Origin: Nitrososphaerota archaeon
Lineage (GTDB): Archaea; Thermoproteota; Bathyarchaeia; Bathyarchaeales; Bathycorpusculaceae
NCBI GenBank assembly: GCA_031274765.1
Contig: JAISPR010000049.1
Span: 1 to 41,068, forward strand
DNA: 41,068 nucleotides
Direction: 5' to 3'
Below are positions 8,717 to 17,190 of the stretch, one piece after another. The notes below the pieces were generated by a model. That model did not search any database. It saw only the letters and a program-made list of their open reading frames with translations, and was not told the DNA's origin. Each line of letters starts with the position of its first letter. Positions within the stretch are counted from its first letter, which is position 1. Position numbers and translations under genes: made by a program.

Positions 8717-9652
8717 TTATATCCAGTTGGAAAGGTAACCTTTCAACTCTATATTTATGGCCATTTTCAGATCTTTATCTGCAAAAATAGCCGCTTTTAT
8801 GCCTGAAAAAATTAGAAGACTAAAATAACCAAAACTTATACACTTAACATAGAGGTCATTTTTGAAATATTTTGAAACAAAAGCTGAGATGGACTTGCCC
8901 GAGTTAAAAAAATCTACATATAATCGGTCTTTACCCACACGATGATTATGCAAGATAACCGCTTCAGAGGAATAATAGATACTTAGATCAGCCTTCAAAA
9001 TGCGATAAAAAATGTCTGGATCCTCAGAACCAATAGCTTTTGTTCCACGACCCAAATTTATGTCATAGAAACCAATTAAATCAAAAACACTCCGTTGAAA
9101 TGAACAAAAACCATACCCAACCGCCCAAGGTACAGGCGTCTGTTCACCTAATCTTTTTTGACCTAATTTAGATAGAGTTGAAAACAATCCCCGAATTTGC
9201 AGATTCTTTTTTGAAAAGATTTTGGAACTATGGCCTCGGTCAAAACTCATTGTTCGCTCATAGAGATTACTGGAAGCATCTTTTCTTAACGCAAGCATTC
9301 TGCCAGTGACACAAAAAATTTTAGGGTCCTCAAAGGGTTTTAAAAGATTGGTCAACCAACCATTTGTAACAACAAAGTCATCGTCTGCAAAAACAAGTAT
9401 TTCCCCTGAACTGTTCTGTATCCCGTAATTTCTGGCTTTTGAAACACCACTTTCTGCAAAAAAAAGATACTTACCATTAGCCTTTAAGGTATTAGACCGA
9501 TTCGTTTCAATTATATGACTAACGTTACTACTATCCACCACCACTAACTCGAAAAATTTGTCAGCTACATCATTAATAGAATTTAAACAACACGCAAGGT
9601 CATTTGGCCTGTTTTTTGTTGGAATAATTATAGACACCCGTAGTTGTTTCAT
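8717..9652 (-). CDS. family 2 glycosyltransferase (GT-A fold)
   Basis: The 311-residue protein opens with VSIIIPTKNRP, the nucleotide-sugar binding strand of GT2 enzymes. It has the metal-binding DxD-type motif VFADDDF (about 90-96) and an acidic GSEDPDIFYR segment (about 213-222) that would hold the catalytic base. The C-terminal 40 residues are moderately hydrophobic and may touch the membrane. It is the last gene of an apparent operon, starting 18 bases after the oxidoreductase gene. It probably adds a sugar to a lipid-linked or surface glycan; the sugar cannot be told. Confidence 0.85.
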   Translation of the reverse strand: MKQLRVSIIIPTKNRPNDLACCLNSINDVADKFFELVVVDSSNVSHIIETNRSNTLKANGKYLFFAESGVSKARNYGIQNSSGEILVFADDDFVVTNGWLTNLLKPFEDPKIFCVTGRMLALRKDASSNLYERTMSFDRGHSSKIFSKKNLQIRGLFSTLSKLGQKRLGEQTPVPWAVGYGFCSFQRSVFDLIGFYDINLGRGTKAIGSEDPDIFYRILKADLSIYYSSEAVILHNHRVGKDRLYVDFFNSGKSISAFVSKYFKNDLYVKCISFGYFSLLIFSGIKAAIFADKDLKMAINIELKGYLSNWI

Positions 9653-9670
9653 AAGTTAAGACACCGTTTT

Positions 9671-10714
9671 TTAAATTAACTCGTCTATATAGACGGTTTT
9701 ATGTGTTTTTAGGCTCTGTTTAGCAGCTGTGGACACCGCGGTCACCATCAAAGCTTCAGCACCGGTTATTGGTGGTCTGCTGTTTGTTTTGACAGCATCT
9801 ATGAAACCAGCGATGCTTCGGGAATGATAGGTAATGCCACCGCGGAAGTATTTTCCTGAAGCAACAGAGGCAATCATTTTTGTTGCGTCTCTAAATGTGC
9901 GATTCATTTCAGTTAAAGGGGACAAAACCTGTCCATGCGTTTTGTACCAACGCCCATTACGAATATCACAAACGATACGTCCAGCAGTACCATGGATATC
10001 GAGATTAAATAAGAAAGAGTCATTGAGCCAAGATATGTCAGCTAAAGCCAAAGAGGTGTCTTTAAATTGCATAGAAACTTGAATGTGACTAATAAAATTA
10101 AAGCCGCCAGTAAAATCACCCCCTTGCGCAGATACGGATTCTACAACAGAAGGATTTGACCACAATAACATATCGATTAAATGAGGCCCGAAATCATCTA
10201 AAGCACCACCTTCATGGTACAACCAGCGCCCACTAGTCCACGATGAAGGGCAGGGCGTATGTGCAACACCTATCATAGAAACAATGCGGCCCAGTTTTTT
10301 TTGTTGCAGTACCGCATGAACTTGTTGAGCTACATCAACGCTACGGTAATTAAAAACAACACCCAACTGCACCCCTCTATCTTTGACTGCTTCAAGCACT
10401 CTTTTGCCTTCCTCTAAATCCAGAGTTAGGGGTTTTTCAGCAAGAATATGTTTTCCCAGTTTTGCGGCATAGAGAATTATGTCTGCATGTGTAAAACTTG
10501 GGGTGCAAACACTAACTATATCAGCATCTGTTTCACTCAGAGCTTTTTTGTAATCAGCATAATATCGGTTAATACCAAACTCTTTGGCGACATCTTTTGC
10601 TAGTTGCTCATAACTATCTACTACACTAACTATTTCAACCTCTGGAATCGTTTGGAAAACAGGAATATGCATCCGTCTAGCTACGGCGCCGCATCCGATA
10701 ACACATATTTTCAT
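9671..10714 (-). CDS. Gfo/Idh/MocA-family NAD(P)-dependent sugar oxidoreductase
   Basis: At 347 residues it has the usual family length. The N-terminal Rossmann fold has VIGCGAVARRMHIP (5-18). The EKP signature is at 93-95, with the catalytic Lys94. The second domain carries GGALDDFGPHLIDML (169-183), with the D and H expected in the active site. The family oxidises or reduces sugar hydroxyls, often on nucleotide sugars for surface polysaccharides. The start overlaps the DUF362 stop by ATGA, so the two are translationally coupled. The GT2 gene follows, suggesting one sugar-modification and transfer unit. Confidence 0.85.
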   Translation of the reverse strand: MKICVIGCGAVARRMHIPVFQTIPEVEIVSVVDSYEQLAKDVAKEFGINRYYADYKKALSETDADIVSVCTPSFTHADIILYAAKLGKHILAEKPLTLDLEEGKRVLEAVKDRGVQLGVVFNYRSVDVAQQVHAVLQQKKLGRIVSMIGVAHTPCPSSWTSGRWLYHEGGALDDFGPHLIDMLLWSNPSVVESVSAQGGDFTGGFNFISHIQVSMQFKDTSLALADISWLNDSFLFNLDIHGTAGRIVCDIRNGRWYKTHGQVLSPLTEMNRTFRDATKMIASVASGKYFRGGITYHSRSIAGFIDAVKTNSRPPITGAEALMVTAVSTAAKQSLKTHKTVYIDELI

Positions 10715-11622
10715 AATTGGTTCCCGGTGGTCTTTCTTTTAAACGCTCTGGCTTGGAAACGCAGTGCCAGCTTAAATAGCAGTGCTTGAGAGTTGCTCCA
10801 CTCAAAGTCTCTTTTAACATTCTCTAATCGCTCGCCCACAAGCACATAATTGGGGTTGCCCACACCTTTTTTAGTAGCTAAACAAATGTGTCCAATCCGG
10901 CGAGGGTTAAATCCCATGATTTTGGCGCATAGAGAATCGACTGCAACAGCATCATGCCCTGCAACAATTAACTCTGAATGGATGGGAGGACCAAAAGAAG
11001 GCCCCCATATTCCACCGGTGCCAACAATACCATCAACAATACAAAAGTCAGGTGCGCCTATGGCCAAATTTAGAGCTACAATTGCTTTGTCGATGTTTGG
11101 ATGAAGTTTTTGCTTGTCTATGCGGGGGTTGCAACCAAATTGGTTCTTTAGGCAACAGGTGATATTTGTCAGTACATTAGTTTTTAATTTGGGTAATGTG
11201 ATGAAGTAGGCGTCAGTAAATATTTTGGGTACAAAAAAAGTATAGCCGAATTCAGAAGCTTTTTCAATGCATTCATCTTTGGAGAGGTTTAACCATTTGG
11301 CGTTCCATTTTTCCATGACTGGTAGAAGGCCAAACCATTTAATGAATAGGTCAGCAATCACAACGCGGCCATCACTTTCAACAATATAGATGGCTATGTC
11401 ATTGTTTATGTGTTCGCGTAGGTATTTTAGAAGGGCATCTAAAAAGGTTGGGTGGGTAATTGCGCCTGTATCAGGGGTGCGAGAATCACAGAGGTTAATT
11501 TTTATTACGATTTTTTTTTGATTTGAGAGTTTTATTCCGCCGGCGAGTTCTATGGCGCGTGGAAGGTTTTCGTATACAGACTCATATGAGGAGTGTATGA
11601 GGCTGACTAAGGAACCGTTCAT
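10711..11622 (-). CDS. DUF362-domain protein
   Basis: I place the start at ATG 11622 (MNGSLVSL) because TTGGTGAAACATAC just upstream carries a GGTGA ribosome binding site. A longer frame to 11670 would run into repeat element D. About 303 residues match DUF362, with segments CDSRTPDTGA, PKLKTNVLT, CCLKNQFGC and GHDAVAVDSL. No ferredoxin-type Cys clusters are present, unlike in some DUF362 fusions. The biochemical function is unknown. It heads a three-gene operon with an oxidoreductase and a GT2 enzyme, joined to the next gene by an ATGA overlap. Confidence 0.8.
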   Translation of the reverse strand: MNGSLVSLIHSSYESVYENLPRAIELAGGIKLSNQKKIVIKINLCDSRTPDTGAITHPTFLDALLKYLREHINNDIAIYIVESDGRVVIADLFIKWFGLLPVMEKWNAKWLNLSKDECIEKASEFGYTFFVPKIFTDAYFITLPKLKTNVLTNITCCLKNQFGCNPRIDKQKLHPNIDKAIVALNLAIGAPDFCIVDGIVGTGGIWGPSFGPPIHSELIVAGHDAVAVDSLCAKIMGFNPRRIGHICLATKKGVGNPNYVLVGERLENVKRDFEWSNSQALLFKLALRFQARAFKRKTTGNQL

Positions 11623-11648
11623 GTATGTTTCACCAATTATTTTTGAGT

Positions 11649-11764
11649 TCAGACTGCGTAAAAACTCCAATAAAATTCATCAGGTCACTACATACAGCAA
11701 TAGGGAAGAGAGGGGTATGCTGGCTGTAGTGTTTAGTGATGTTTTTTGACTTTTGCGTAGTCTG
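11649..11764 (+). mobile_element. MITE family D, copy 1 (116 bp)
   Basis: It is bounded by TCAGACTGCGTAAAA and the inverted TTTTGCGTAGTCTGA. The two arms pair far inward (CACTACATACAGCA against TGCTGGCTGTAGTG), so the unit could fold as one long hairpin. The same unit recurs at 19269-19383. It ends 27 bases upstream of the DUF362 start codon, so any promoter of that operon lies in or beyond it. Confidence 0.75.
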
Positions 11765-11836
11765 AGTTTTCAATTTTTATTATGAGCATTTTGATGGATT
11801 TTTCAAGAAACCCGAGTTGAGTATACAGTATTTTAT

Positions 11837-11941
11837 TATAGGCGACCTCCGAAAACCCATATTTTTCCAAAAATCATCTGTTAAAAACCGTACAAATATG
11901 TTATTTGGTTTTCTGGAAGGGTGTTTTCGGAGGTTGCTATA
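11837..11941 (+). mobile_element. MITE family B, copy 1 (105 bp)
   Basis: The ends are TATAGGCGACCTCCGAAAAC and its near-complement GTTTTCGGAGGTTGCTATA. Related copies lie at 16674-16778 and 39204-39306, with a truncated one at 40794-40835. This copy interrupts a longer repeat whose other copy (40546-40793) has no insert at the matching place, which shows it as an insertion at a TA-rich target. Confidence 0.8.
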
Positions 11942-12134
11942 GAGTTATTTTGTGTAAGTGTGCTTTTGGAGTTTTAGTTTGAATATTTTTCGGTTTAAAT
12001 TTTGTGTATGTTTTAAAAGATAGCGGTGGTTCGATTTTGGTAGTTCAAACTGAGTTCATAGTATAAAAATTCAGCCTGTGACCTTTTGCTATTTATAGAC
12101 TATTGTTATATAGTAGAATAGCTTAAGTTTTACG

Positions 12135-12338
12135 TTGTATTGTGGGGTTTGTTATGACTTATGTAACAGATTCTCGATAAGTAGTTCAGTTTACAAGGAA
12201 AAAGGATGTACATGTGATCCTAAATGTAAAATTCGGTTAAAGGTATATGCACACATTTTTAGAAGTGTAGATTTTAAACTATTCCACTATACTTGCTACC
12301 TGTTTATGTTCGCAGTTAGTGGTCCATACAACAATTAA
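12135..12338 (+). CDS. small Cys-rich open frame (tentative)
   Basis: The TTG-started frame of 67 residues opens with CGVCYDLC and has a second Cys group, CTCDPKC, about 25 residues on, as in treble-clef or zinc-ribbon proteins. The segment IRLKVYAHIFR is helical. There is no clear ribosome binding site, and the 3' end runs into dispersed repeat E. It could be a degraded zinc-finger gene or chance. Confidence 0.25.
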   Translation: MYCGVCYDLCNRFSISSSVYKEKGCTCDPKCKIRLKVYAHIFRSVDFKLFHYTCYLFMFAVSGPYNN

Positions 12339-12383
12339 TCGCAATGAAATTTTTTGAGTCTACGCACCAGTTTGATAAAGAAC
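12302..12383 (+). repeat. dispersed repeat E, diverged copy
   Basis: The segment around CATACAACAATTAATCGCAA, followed by a TTGAGTCTACGCACC tract, matches the second half of repeat E at 13636-13757, 15195-15306 and 28948-29064. No clear terminal inverted repeats are seen in this family. Confidence 0.55.
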
Positions 12384-12413
12384 ATAGATGAAAAGTTTGA
12401 TGGGAGTGTTTCA

Positions 12414-13331
12414 TTACCGGGAACAAAAACCGACAAGATAACCAAGAAAAACCATGAGAGTAGACATCCAAAGGGTACAACACCTAAAAAGACCGGTTTT
12501 AACGTTTCCACGCAATAACATTTGTGGTGTACCCCTAAGCAGAGAGAGCAAATAGTTTTTTTCAGTTCTCAGGGGTTCTTTACTGGTTTGGTTACCACTT
12601 AAAACGAACGCCTTCGAAAAACCTTCAGCATAAGACCGACGCATTACATAGGTAAAACAAACCCTATGGGGAGCAACCACATGATGAACAACTGCATGAG
12701 GATCATAAATAATTGTTGACCCAGCCAACGTGGCGGTGACACGCATACCAAACTCTGTGTCATCATGGGACATTAGCATACAGCCAACCCGCCCCATGTC
12801 AGTTCTAAAAAAGCCAACATTTTCAAATACCCGGCGTCTAAAAGCCATATTACACCCGATGGGGTTTCTGATGGGCATTTTTTTTATCGGTAGACCTTTA
12901 TAGGAACAGCCAATTGTCCAGTATAACTCTTCAGGAAGCCATGCAGGGCGTTTATCGGGCCATACAGGGATAATATGCCCGCCTACACCAATAGTTAGAG
13001 GATTATTAAAGTTGCTTGTGAGGTTTTCGAGCCAATTTTTTTCAGCCACTGCATCGTCGTCGATAAAAGCAAGGAAATCAGAGGTACAACTTTTTACACC
13101 CATGTTTCGGGCCGCAGATAGACCAAAAACATCACTGACCACAAGTTTAACAGAAGATCCTAAGCGTTTTGTATAATAAGAAACTAGTGTACTGTTGGGA
13201 TCTATGGCAATCACTATTTCTTTGGGAGGCAGGGTTTGTTTTTTAAGGGATTCAATGCAGTTCACGACATCGTCTGCGCGATCTATTGAAAACACAGACA
13301 TTATAACAGAAACATCTATCAAAGCATACAC
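12414..13331 (-). CDS. family 2 glycosyltransferase, possibly AglG/AglJ-like
   Basis: The 305-residue GT2 enzyme has the first strand VSVIMSVFS, a DxD-type motif FIDDDA (about 90-95) and an MSHDDTEFG segment in the position of the catalytic-base motif. RPAWLPEELYWTIG (about 128-141) resembles archaeal and bacterial GT2 enzymes that work on dolichyl or polyprenyl lipids. A hydrophobic C-terminal stretch (about 280-300) may anchor it to the membrane. It stands alone, flanked by repeat-rich gaps. A role in surface-protein or lipid-linked glycan assembly is inferred from family and neighbours. Confidence 0.82.
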   Translation of the reverse strand: MYALIDVSVIMSVFSIDRADDVVNCIESLKKQTLPPKEIVIAIDPNSTLVSYYTKRLGSSVKLVVSDVFGLSAARNMGVKSCTSDFLAFIDDDAVAEKNWLENLTSNFNNPLTIGVGGHIIPVWPDKRPAWLPEELYWTIGCSYKGLPIKKMPIRNPIGCNMAFRRRVFENVGFFRTDMGRVGCMLMSHDDTEFGMRVTATLAGSTIIYDPHAVVHHVVAPHRVCFTYVMRRSYAEGFSKAFVLSGNQTSKEPLRTEKNYLLSLLRGTPQMLLRGNVKTGLFRCCTLWMSTLMVFLGYLVGFCSR

Positions 13332-13485
13332 CAGCCATCAATCATAAAGGCATTAATTTTATAGGAATCAATATTTTGTTGTTAACCAAACAGGGTTTAG
13401 CTGTGACTTTTATCAAGGGTAATTGATTTACTACTTTTGAAGTTTCAATCTCGTTTTATTGACTATCTTTAGCAGAGGTATCGGA

Positions 13486-13626
13486 GTGGTGAAAACCATC
13501 AAAGTGCCCCGCCAACAAACAGACATGATGAAGTTAAGAGAAGTAAATAGAGCAAAGGCAAAGACGAAAATGCCAAAAGAATTGAAATTAAATAAAGCCA
13601 CAGCTTTGTTGGGAAGTAAAATTTAG
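13486..13626 (+). CDS. 46-residue basic small open frame (tentative)
   Basis: It begins on GTG with AGAGGTATC as a possible ribosome binding site just upstream. The product is strongly basic (KVPRQQ, REVNRAKAKTK, MPKELKLNKA). The 3' end lies ten bases before repeat E. I recognise no family. It might be the C-terminal part of a small DNA-binding or antitoxin-like protein, or chance coding. Confidence 0.25.
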   Translation: MVKTIKVPRQQTDMMKLREVNRAKAKTKMPKELKLNKATALLGSKI

Positions 13627-13635
13627 TCTTTCGCT

Positions 13636-13757
13636 ATTTTAGGTTGGTGCACTCATTTTTCCTTCTTCAAGCTTCTTATGTTCTCCACTATACTCCATAC
13701 AACATTATACCGCAACAAAACTTATTGACCCCACCCACCTAATTTGACGAATAACCA
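13636..13757 (+). repeat. dispersed repeat E, copy
   Basis: It begins ATTTTAGGTTGGTG, has a pyrimidine-rich stretch, then CATACAACATTATACCGCAA and TTGACCCCACCCACC. The same order of blocks appears at 15195-15306 and, on the other strand, at 28948-29064. It is about 115-120 bases long and non-coding. Confidence 0.65.
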
Positions 13758-13959
13758 GAGTACAAATAGGGATGGGATAAATAGTATCAAATTATATTAC
13801 TCATATAAAACATGACATAGAAAACGGCCCATCAATATTGCGGAAATAGCAATAATCACATTTGATAGTAGTACCTGATAAGAGAAAATGACTATCAAGG
13901 GGTGAATTTTTGGTTACTTGTGTGAGGAGCGGCTCATTTGGTGTGGCTCAAAGGGCATT

Positions 13960-15066
13960 CTATGAGAGATTATGGGTGGCAGGCAGGGTTGTGTTGAGCC
14001 AAAGATAGACGTATCTGTTTTGGTATTGAGTTATCGATACATTGGGGTTGTATGCCCAGAGTTCAACAAAAAGCTGATAGTAGTAGCCATTATTGTCTGG
14101 GTCATATCGAGTGAGTTTATTGACGTTGAATTCTATGTTGTTGATTGTTATGCTTTGGAGCAGGGTTAGATTTTCAGCAGGTGAGGTTGTTGATATGGAA
14201 AAGTTTAGGGGTATGGTTGAGTTTTTGTTGTTTTGGATAACGGTACGGTATTCGTAGAGGGTTGGCTGGGAACTTGCGGTTTGGGTGTCACTATTTGGGG
14301 CAGGCTCGGTTTGATTTCTCAGTTTAACATTGCATATGTAATAAGTTGACGTGCCCATGTAATTGCCAACGCCTAGATAGATGCTGTAATTTTGACCGGG
14401 GATAATGTTGAAGGGGAGGTTTTGGGCTGTTTTTTCTGGACCTAATAGGTAGAGTTCAGAAAAAGTTTCACCGTTAGGTGAGGGTATGACTTCAACAATT
14501 AGGGGTGATGCAAGTAGCAATATGCCGATTGTACAAATGGAAGCAAAAATAATGCGGTAATCAGATAACTGTATGTGGGTGATGGGGTTTTTTTTATTTT
14601 TTAGGTTGTAGTGTTGTTTGAATTGTTTCCAGATTATGAACATGCTTATGGTGAGTAAGGCAGAGCCTATGACTGTTGTGGCAAGTTTTATTAAAAAGGC
14701 ATTTTGGTTTTCAATGAGGGTGGATTCTTTTAGGGTTTGGGCGTCTGCGATTATTTGTTTAGAAATTTGGATTGTTTTATCTGCGTTGGATAGGGTTTGG
14801 GTGTTGTTATTTGTTTTGTGGGCATTTTCGGCTTGGGATAGAAAGGTTGAAGCAATGTTTAGTTGATTTAGTAGGTGTGTTGTGTTTGCATGTATAGCTT
14901 CAGTGTTTAAAACTGTGTTAAAGGCTTGTTCAAGTGTTTGTTGGGCTTCTTGGAGTTTTATGGCTGTTTGGTCTGTTTGTGCAGAGACGATGAGTTCATT
15001 GTAGATAGGTAGGGTAACAACCAGGCCTATGAGGAGAAGAGTAGATAATTTGAGAGTGTGGGGTAT
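13960..15066 (-). CDS. DUF1616-like membrane/surface protein with probable ATA start
   Basis: From the first ATG (14643) only 227 residues would be made, starting inside a membrane helix. The frame is open much further upstream. It encodes another membrane helix (LLLIGLVVTLPIY), about 100 residues of coiled coil and the full helix now cut by the ATG. No ATG, GTG or TTG occurs in that extension. A perfect GGAGG at 15079-15075 lies eight bases before an ATA codon at 15066, giving 368 residues. The C-terminal half (FSELYLLGPE, GVGNYMG) matches the extracellular DUF1616 domain. ATA is either a rare start or a mutated ATG. Confidence 0.65.
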   Translation of the reverse strand: MPHTLKLSTLLLIGLVVTLPIYNELIVSAQTDQTAIKLQEAQQTLEQAFNTVLNTEAIHANTTHLLNQLNIASTFLSQAENAHKTNNNTQTLSNADKTIQISKQIIADAQTLKESTLIENQNAFLIKLATTVIGSALLTISMFIIWKQFKQHYNLKNKKNPITHIQLSDYRIIFASICTIGILLLASPLIVEVIPSPNGETFSELYLLGPEKTAQNLPFNIIPGQNYSIYLGVGNYMGTSTYYICNVKLRNQTEPAPNSDTQTASSQPTLYEYRTVIQNNKNSTIPLNFSISTTSPAENLTLLQSITINNIEFNVNKLTRYDPDNNGYYYQLFVELWAYNPNVSITQYQNRYVYLWLNTTLPATHNLS

Positions 15067-15194
15067 TGGTATTGCCTCCAGGGTTTTTAATGAGTGTTGG
15101 GTAACTTTAAACTTGTGGAGAAGGGTTAGTGTGGAGTGGGTTTATGTGGACTGTTTTTGGTTGGGTGATTAATTGAGAGACCCGGGGGGTTCGT

Positions 15195-15306
15195 TATTTT
15201 AGGTGGTGTTTGCTATTCTTTCTCTAAACTTGTATGTTTCTATATTTTTCATACAACTTTATTGTAACGGAATTTGTTGATTCTACCCATGTTTTAGCGA
15301 AGAATC
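15195..15306 (+). repeat. dispersed repeat E, copy
   Basis: The blocks ATTTTAGGTGGTG, CATACAACTTTATTGTAACG and TTGATTCTACCCATG followed by TTTTAGCGAAGAA line up with the copies at 13636-13757 and 28948-29064. It lies upstream of the DUF1616-like gene. Confidence 0.65.
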
Positions 15307-15310
15307 ACAT

Positions 15311-15420
15311 GTGGGAGATTTTTTAAAAATTATAATTTTTCGTGTTTTGTAGAAAATGAATGGAGAAAACCGTTTTTTCTTGTTTTTTGAGGATTTTTAC
15401 TAGTTTTTATCGGTTTGGGG
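15311..15420 (+). mobile_element. MITE family C, diverged copy
   Basis: GTGGGAGATTTTTTAAAAA, TTTTTCGTG and a closing ACTAGTTTTTATCGG match family C in order and spacing, but the inverted termini have decayed. Confidence 0.5.
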
Positions 15421-16673
15421 ATTGAGAAATAAATCTATCAGGTCCCTTCTTGGCAGAAGAGGATGCGAATATGGGCATAGCTACGCCTGTGTTTTGGTTA
15501 CTTTTTTCTCCTTCTTGTGATGATATGGTCTTTGGACCAGCGAGATTTAGTTGTTAAGCATACAACTTTGGGTTATATATTTTTTTTTCACCTGTTTGCT
15601 TCATTGTATAGGTACAAAAAAACCACAAACGTATTTTGCAATACATAAGCAGTGCAATATTGTGACGACTTTACATATAAATACACCATAATGTTTAATG
15701 AACCTCACTAGAAAACACGCCACAAAAAACCAGCAACTTACACATAATTAACTCAAATATTCTTGACAATAAAACGAGAGTGTTGCAAAAAATATTACAA
15801 AGAAAACAGATATTCTATACAAACAACAGATAAAATATCCAAAATGCAAAACCCACACTACACAAAAGCAGGATTCAACCACAACAAACAACATTAAAAT
15901 ACAGAACCACAAACAAAACACACCTACAACTTCTACCCCACGTCAGTGGACTATCCATAAACGACATTAAACGCATACTAAAACCCAACCCTCCACCCAC
16001 GTGTATTGGGTAAAAAACTTTCCCTAAGACCTATCAAAAACCCACCCCAAAGCGAAGTCATAATTGAACTAGATAAAATGGGCACTTTCTACGATCAAAA
16101 AACAAAGTTTAAGTCTGGAAAACGTATTGTCAAACTACCGAAGAGTTGGTAGATTAGAAATGCGAAAACCCAAGCGCCCAAACACTAAAGAAAATGCTTA
16201 ATAGGCGCAGGCTTTGGATGTAAGATTTTTTTGCAGATAATTGGGAAGCATATGCGAAGTTGATTTTATGAGTTGTTGGTTCAAACTAAAGCTGAAACAC
16301 AGGGGTGGAGTGGAATAATTTTTGTCAACGGCATTGTTCGGGAAGTTTCGTCGAAGGGTTATATGTTTCTATGAGTTTGCTTATGATTGATTTGATGGTT
16401 TTTTATTTGCTTGTTTCCATGTTGATGGTGTGCGTGAGGAAATCTGGAACCTTGTGTGCAAGCCTTTTTGAAATATTCTCGATAAAACAACCAAAATGAA
16501 CCCGACCCAAGCACCATAAACAAACAATAAACACAACACCTAAATCAGCACTTAGGGCAGACATCTTTCTCAATTTTAGGCTCTTTGTCCAAACAGGTAG
16601 TAGACCAAGCTTCACTTGGAAAAATTGGTTGTGCATAAAGGAGAATATATGCAAGTTTGGAGAAGAAACAAGA

Positions 16674-16778
16674 TAATGCAACCTCCAAAAACTCCATTTC
16701 AGAAAACCAAACAACATAGTTATACGGTTTTTAGCAAATGATTTTTGGAAAAATATGAGTTTTCGGAGGTCGCCATAA
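16674..16778 (-). mobile_element. MITE family B, copy (minus orientation)
   Basis: It runs from ATAATGCAACCTCC to GGAGGTCGCCATA and is about 105 bases long. It is the reverse complement of the 11837-11941 copy with scattered differences; shared blocks include AACCAAACAACATAG and ATTTTTGGAAAAATATGAG. Confidence 0.75.
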
Positions 16779-16831
16779 ACACCACCTAAAACGCTAAAGG
16801 CTTGTTTGTTGGAATTTTGTTAATCGTTTAA

Positions 16832-16947
16832 GGGGGAGATTGTCTAAAAACTAGAATTTTTCGTGCTTTTGATGGAAACGGACGGATAAAAACAGTTCTT
16901 TTTTTGTTTTTCTGGGATTTTTGTTAGTTTTTGGACAGTCTGGGGGG
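16832..16947 (+). mobile_element. MITE family C, copy (116 bp)
   Basis: The terminal inverted repeats are AGATTGTCTAAAAACTA and TTAGTTTTTGGACAGTCT, flanked outside by a G-run at each end. The interior has ACGGACGGATAAAAACAG. An inverted copy of exactly the same length lies at 19733-19848. Confidence 0.8.
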
Positions 16948-17190
16948 TTTTTTTCCAGACAAGTTGAAAGGTGACTATGCATTTGTGGCCCTACAGGAAT
17001 TCTTTTAGTTAGAGACTTATCAAATATAAATCAGAACGATGCCAAAAAAGTCTACCAAAGAAAATTAACAATTTTGTGCTAAACGCGAAAACGCAAAAAA
17101 ATAAATGAAAGAGGGATGCAAAATCACAACACAGCGCACATTGCACGATGTGTGTTATTTTGCAACATATTCGCTTGACGTCATCAGGGG

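Larger units (their letters stand above)
11671..12413. other. repeat-filled intergenic region
   Basis: Apart from repeats D, B and E there is a diverged long repeat (11765-12110, interrupted by B) related to 40546-40793. A short Cys-rich frame lies at 12135-12338. I see no confident gene. Confidence 0.55.
13332..13959. other. intergenic region with a small open frame and repeat E
   Basis: It holds a 46-codon frame (13486-13626) and repeat E (13636-13757). The rest is AT-rich with no recognised gene. Confidence 0.5.
15067..17190. other. 2.1-kb gene-poor region rich in repeats
   Basis: It contains repeat E (15195-15306), two family C elements (15311-15420 and 16832-16947) and family B (16674-16778). 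There are long A/C-rich tracts around 15600-15960. A short frame at 16078-16152 ends GKRIVKLPKSW, like the end of an AbrB/SpoVT N-terminal domain, but it is only 24 codons. Other frames are interrupted. No gene is supported. Confidence 0.55.

Noticed and set aside
16078-16152. AbrB-like antitoxin fragment ending KLPKSW
   Set aside because: Only 24 codons, with no frame-consistent continuation; the resemblance rests on one short motif.
16403-16717. 104-codon minus-strand frame rich in hydrophobic residues
   Set aside because: Its start lies inside a MITE B copy, and its composition follows the G/T-rich strand rather than a protein pattern.
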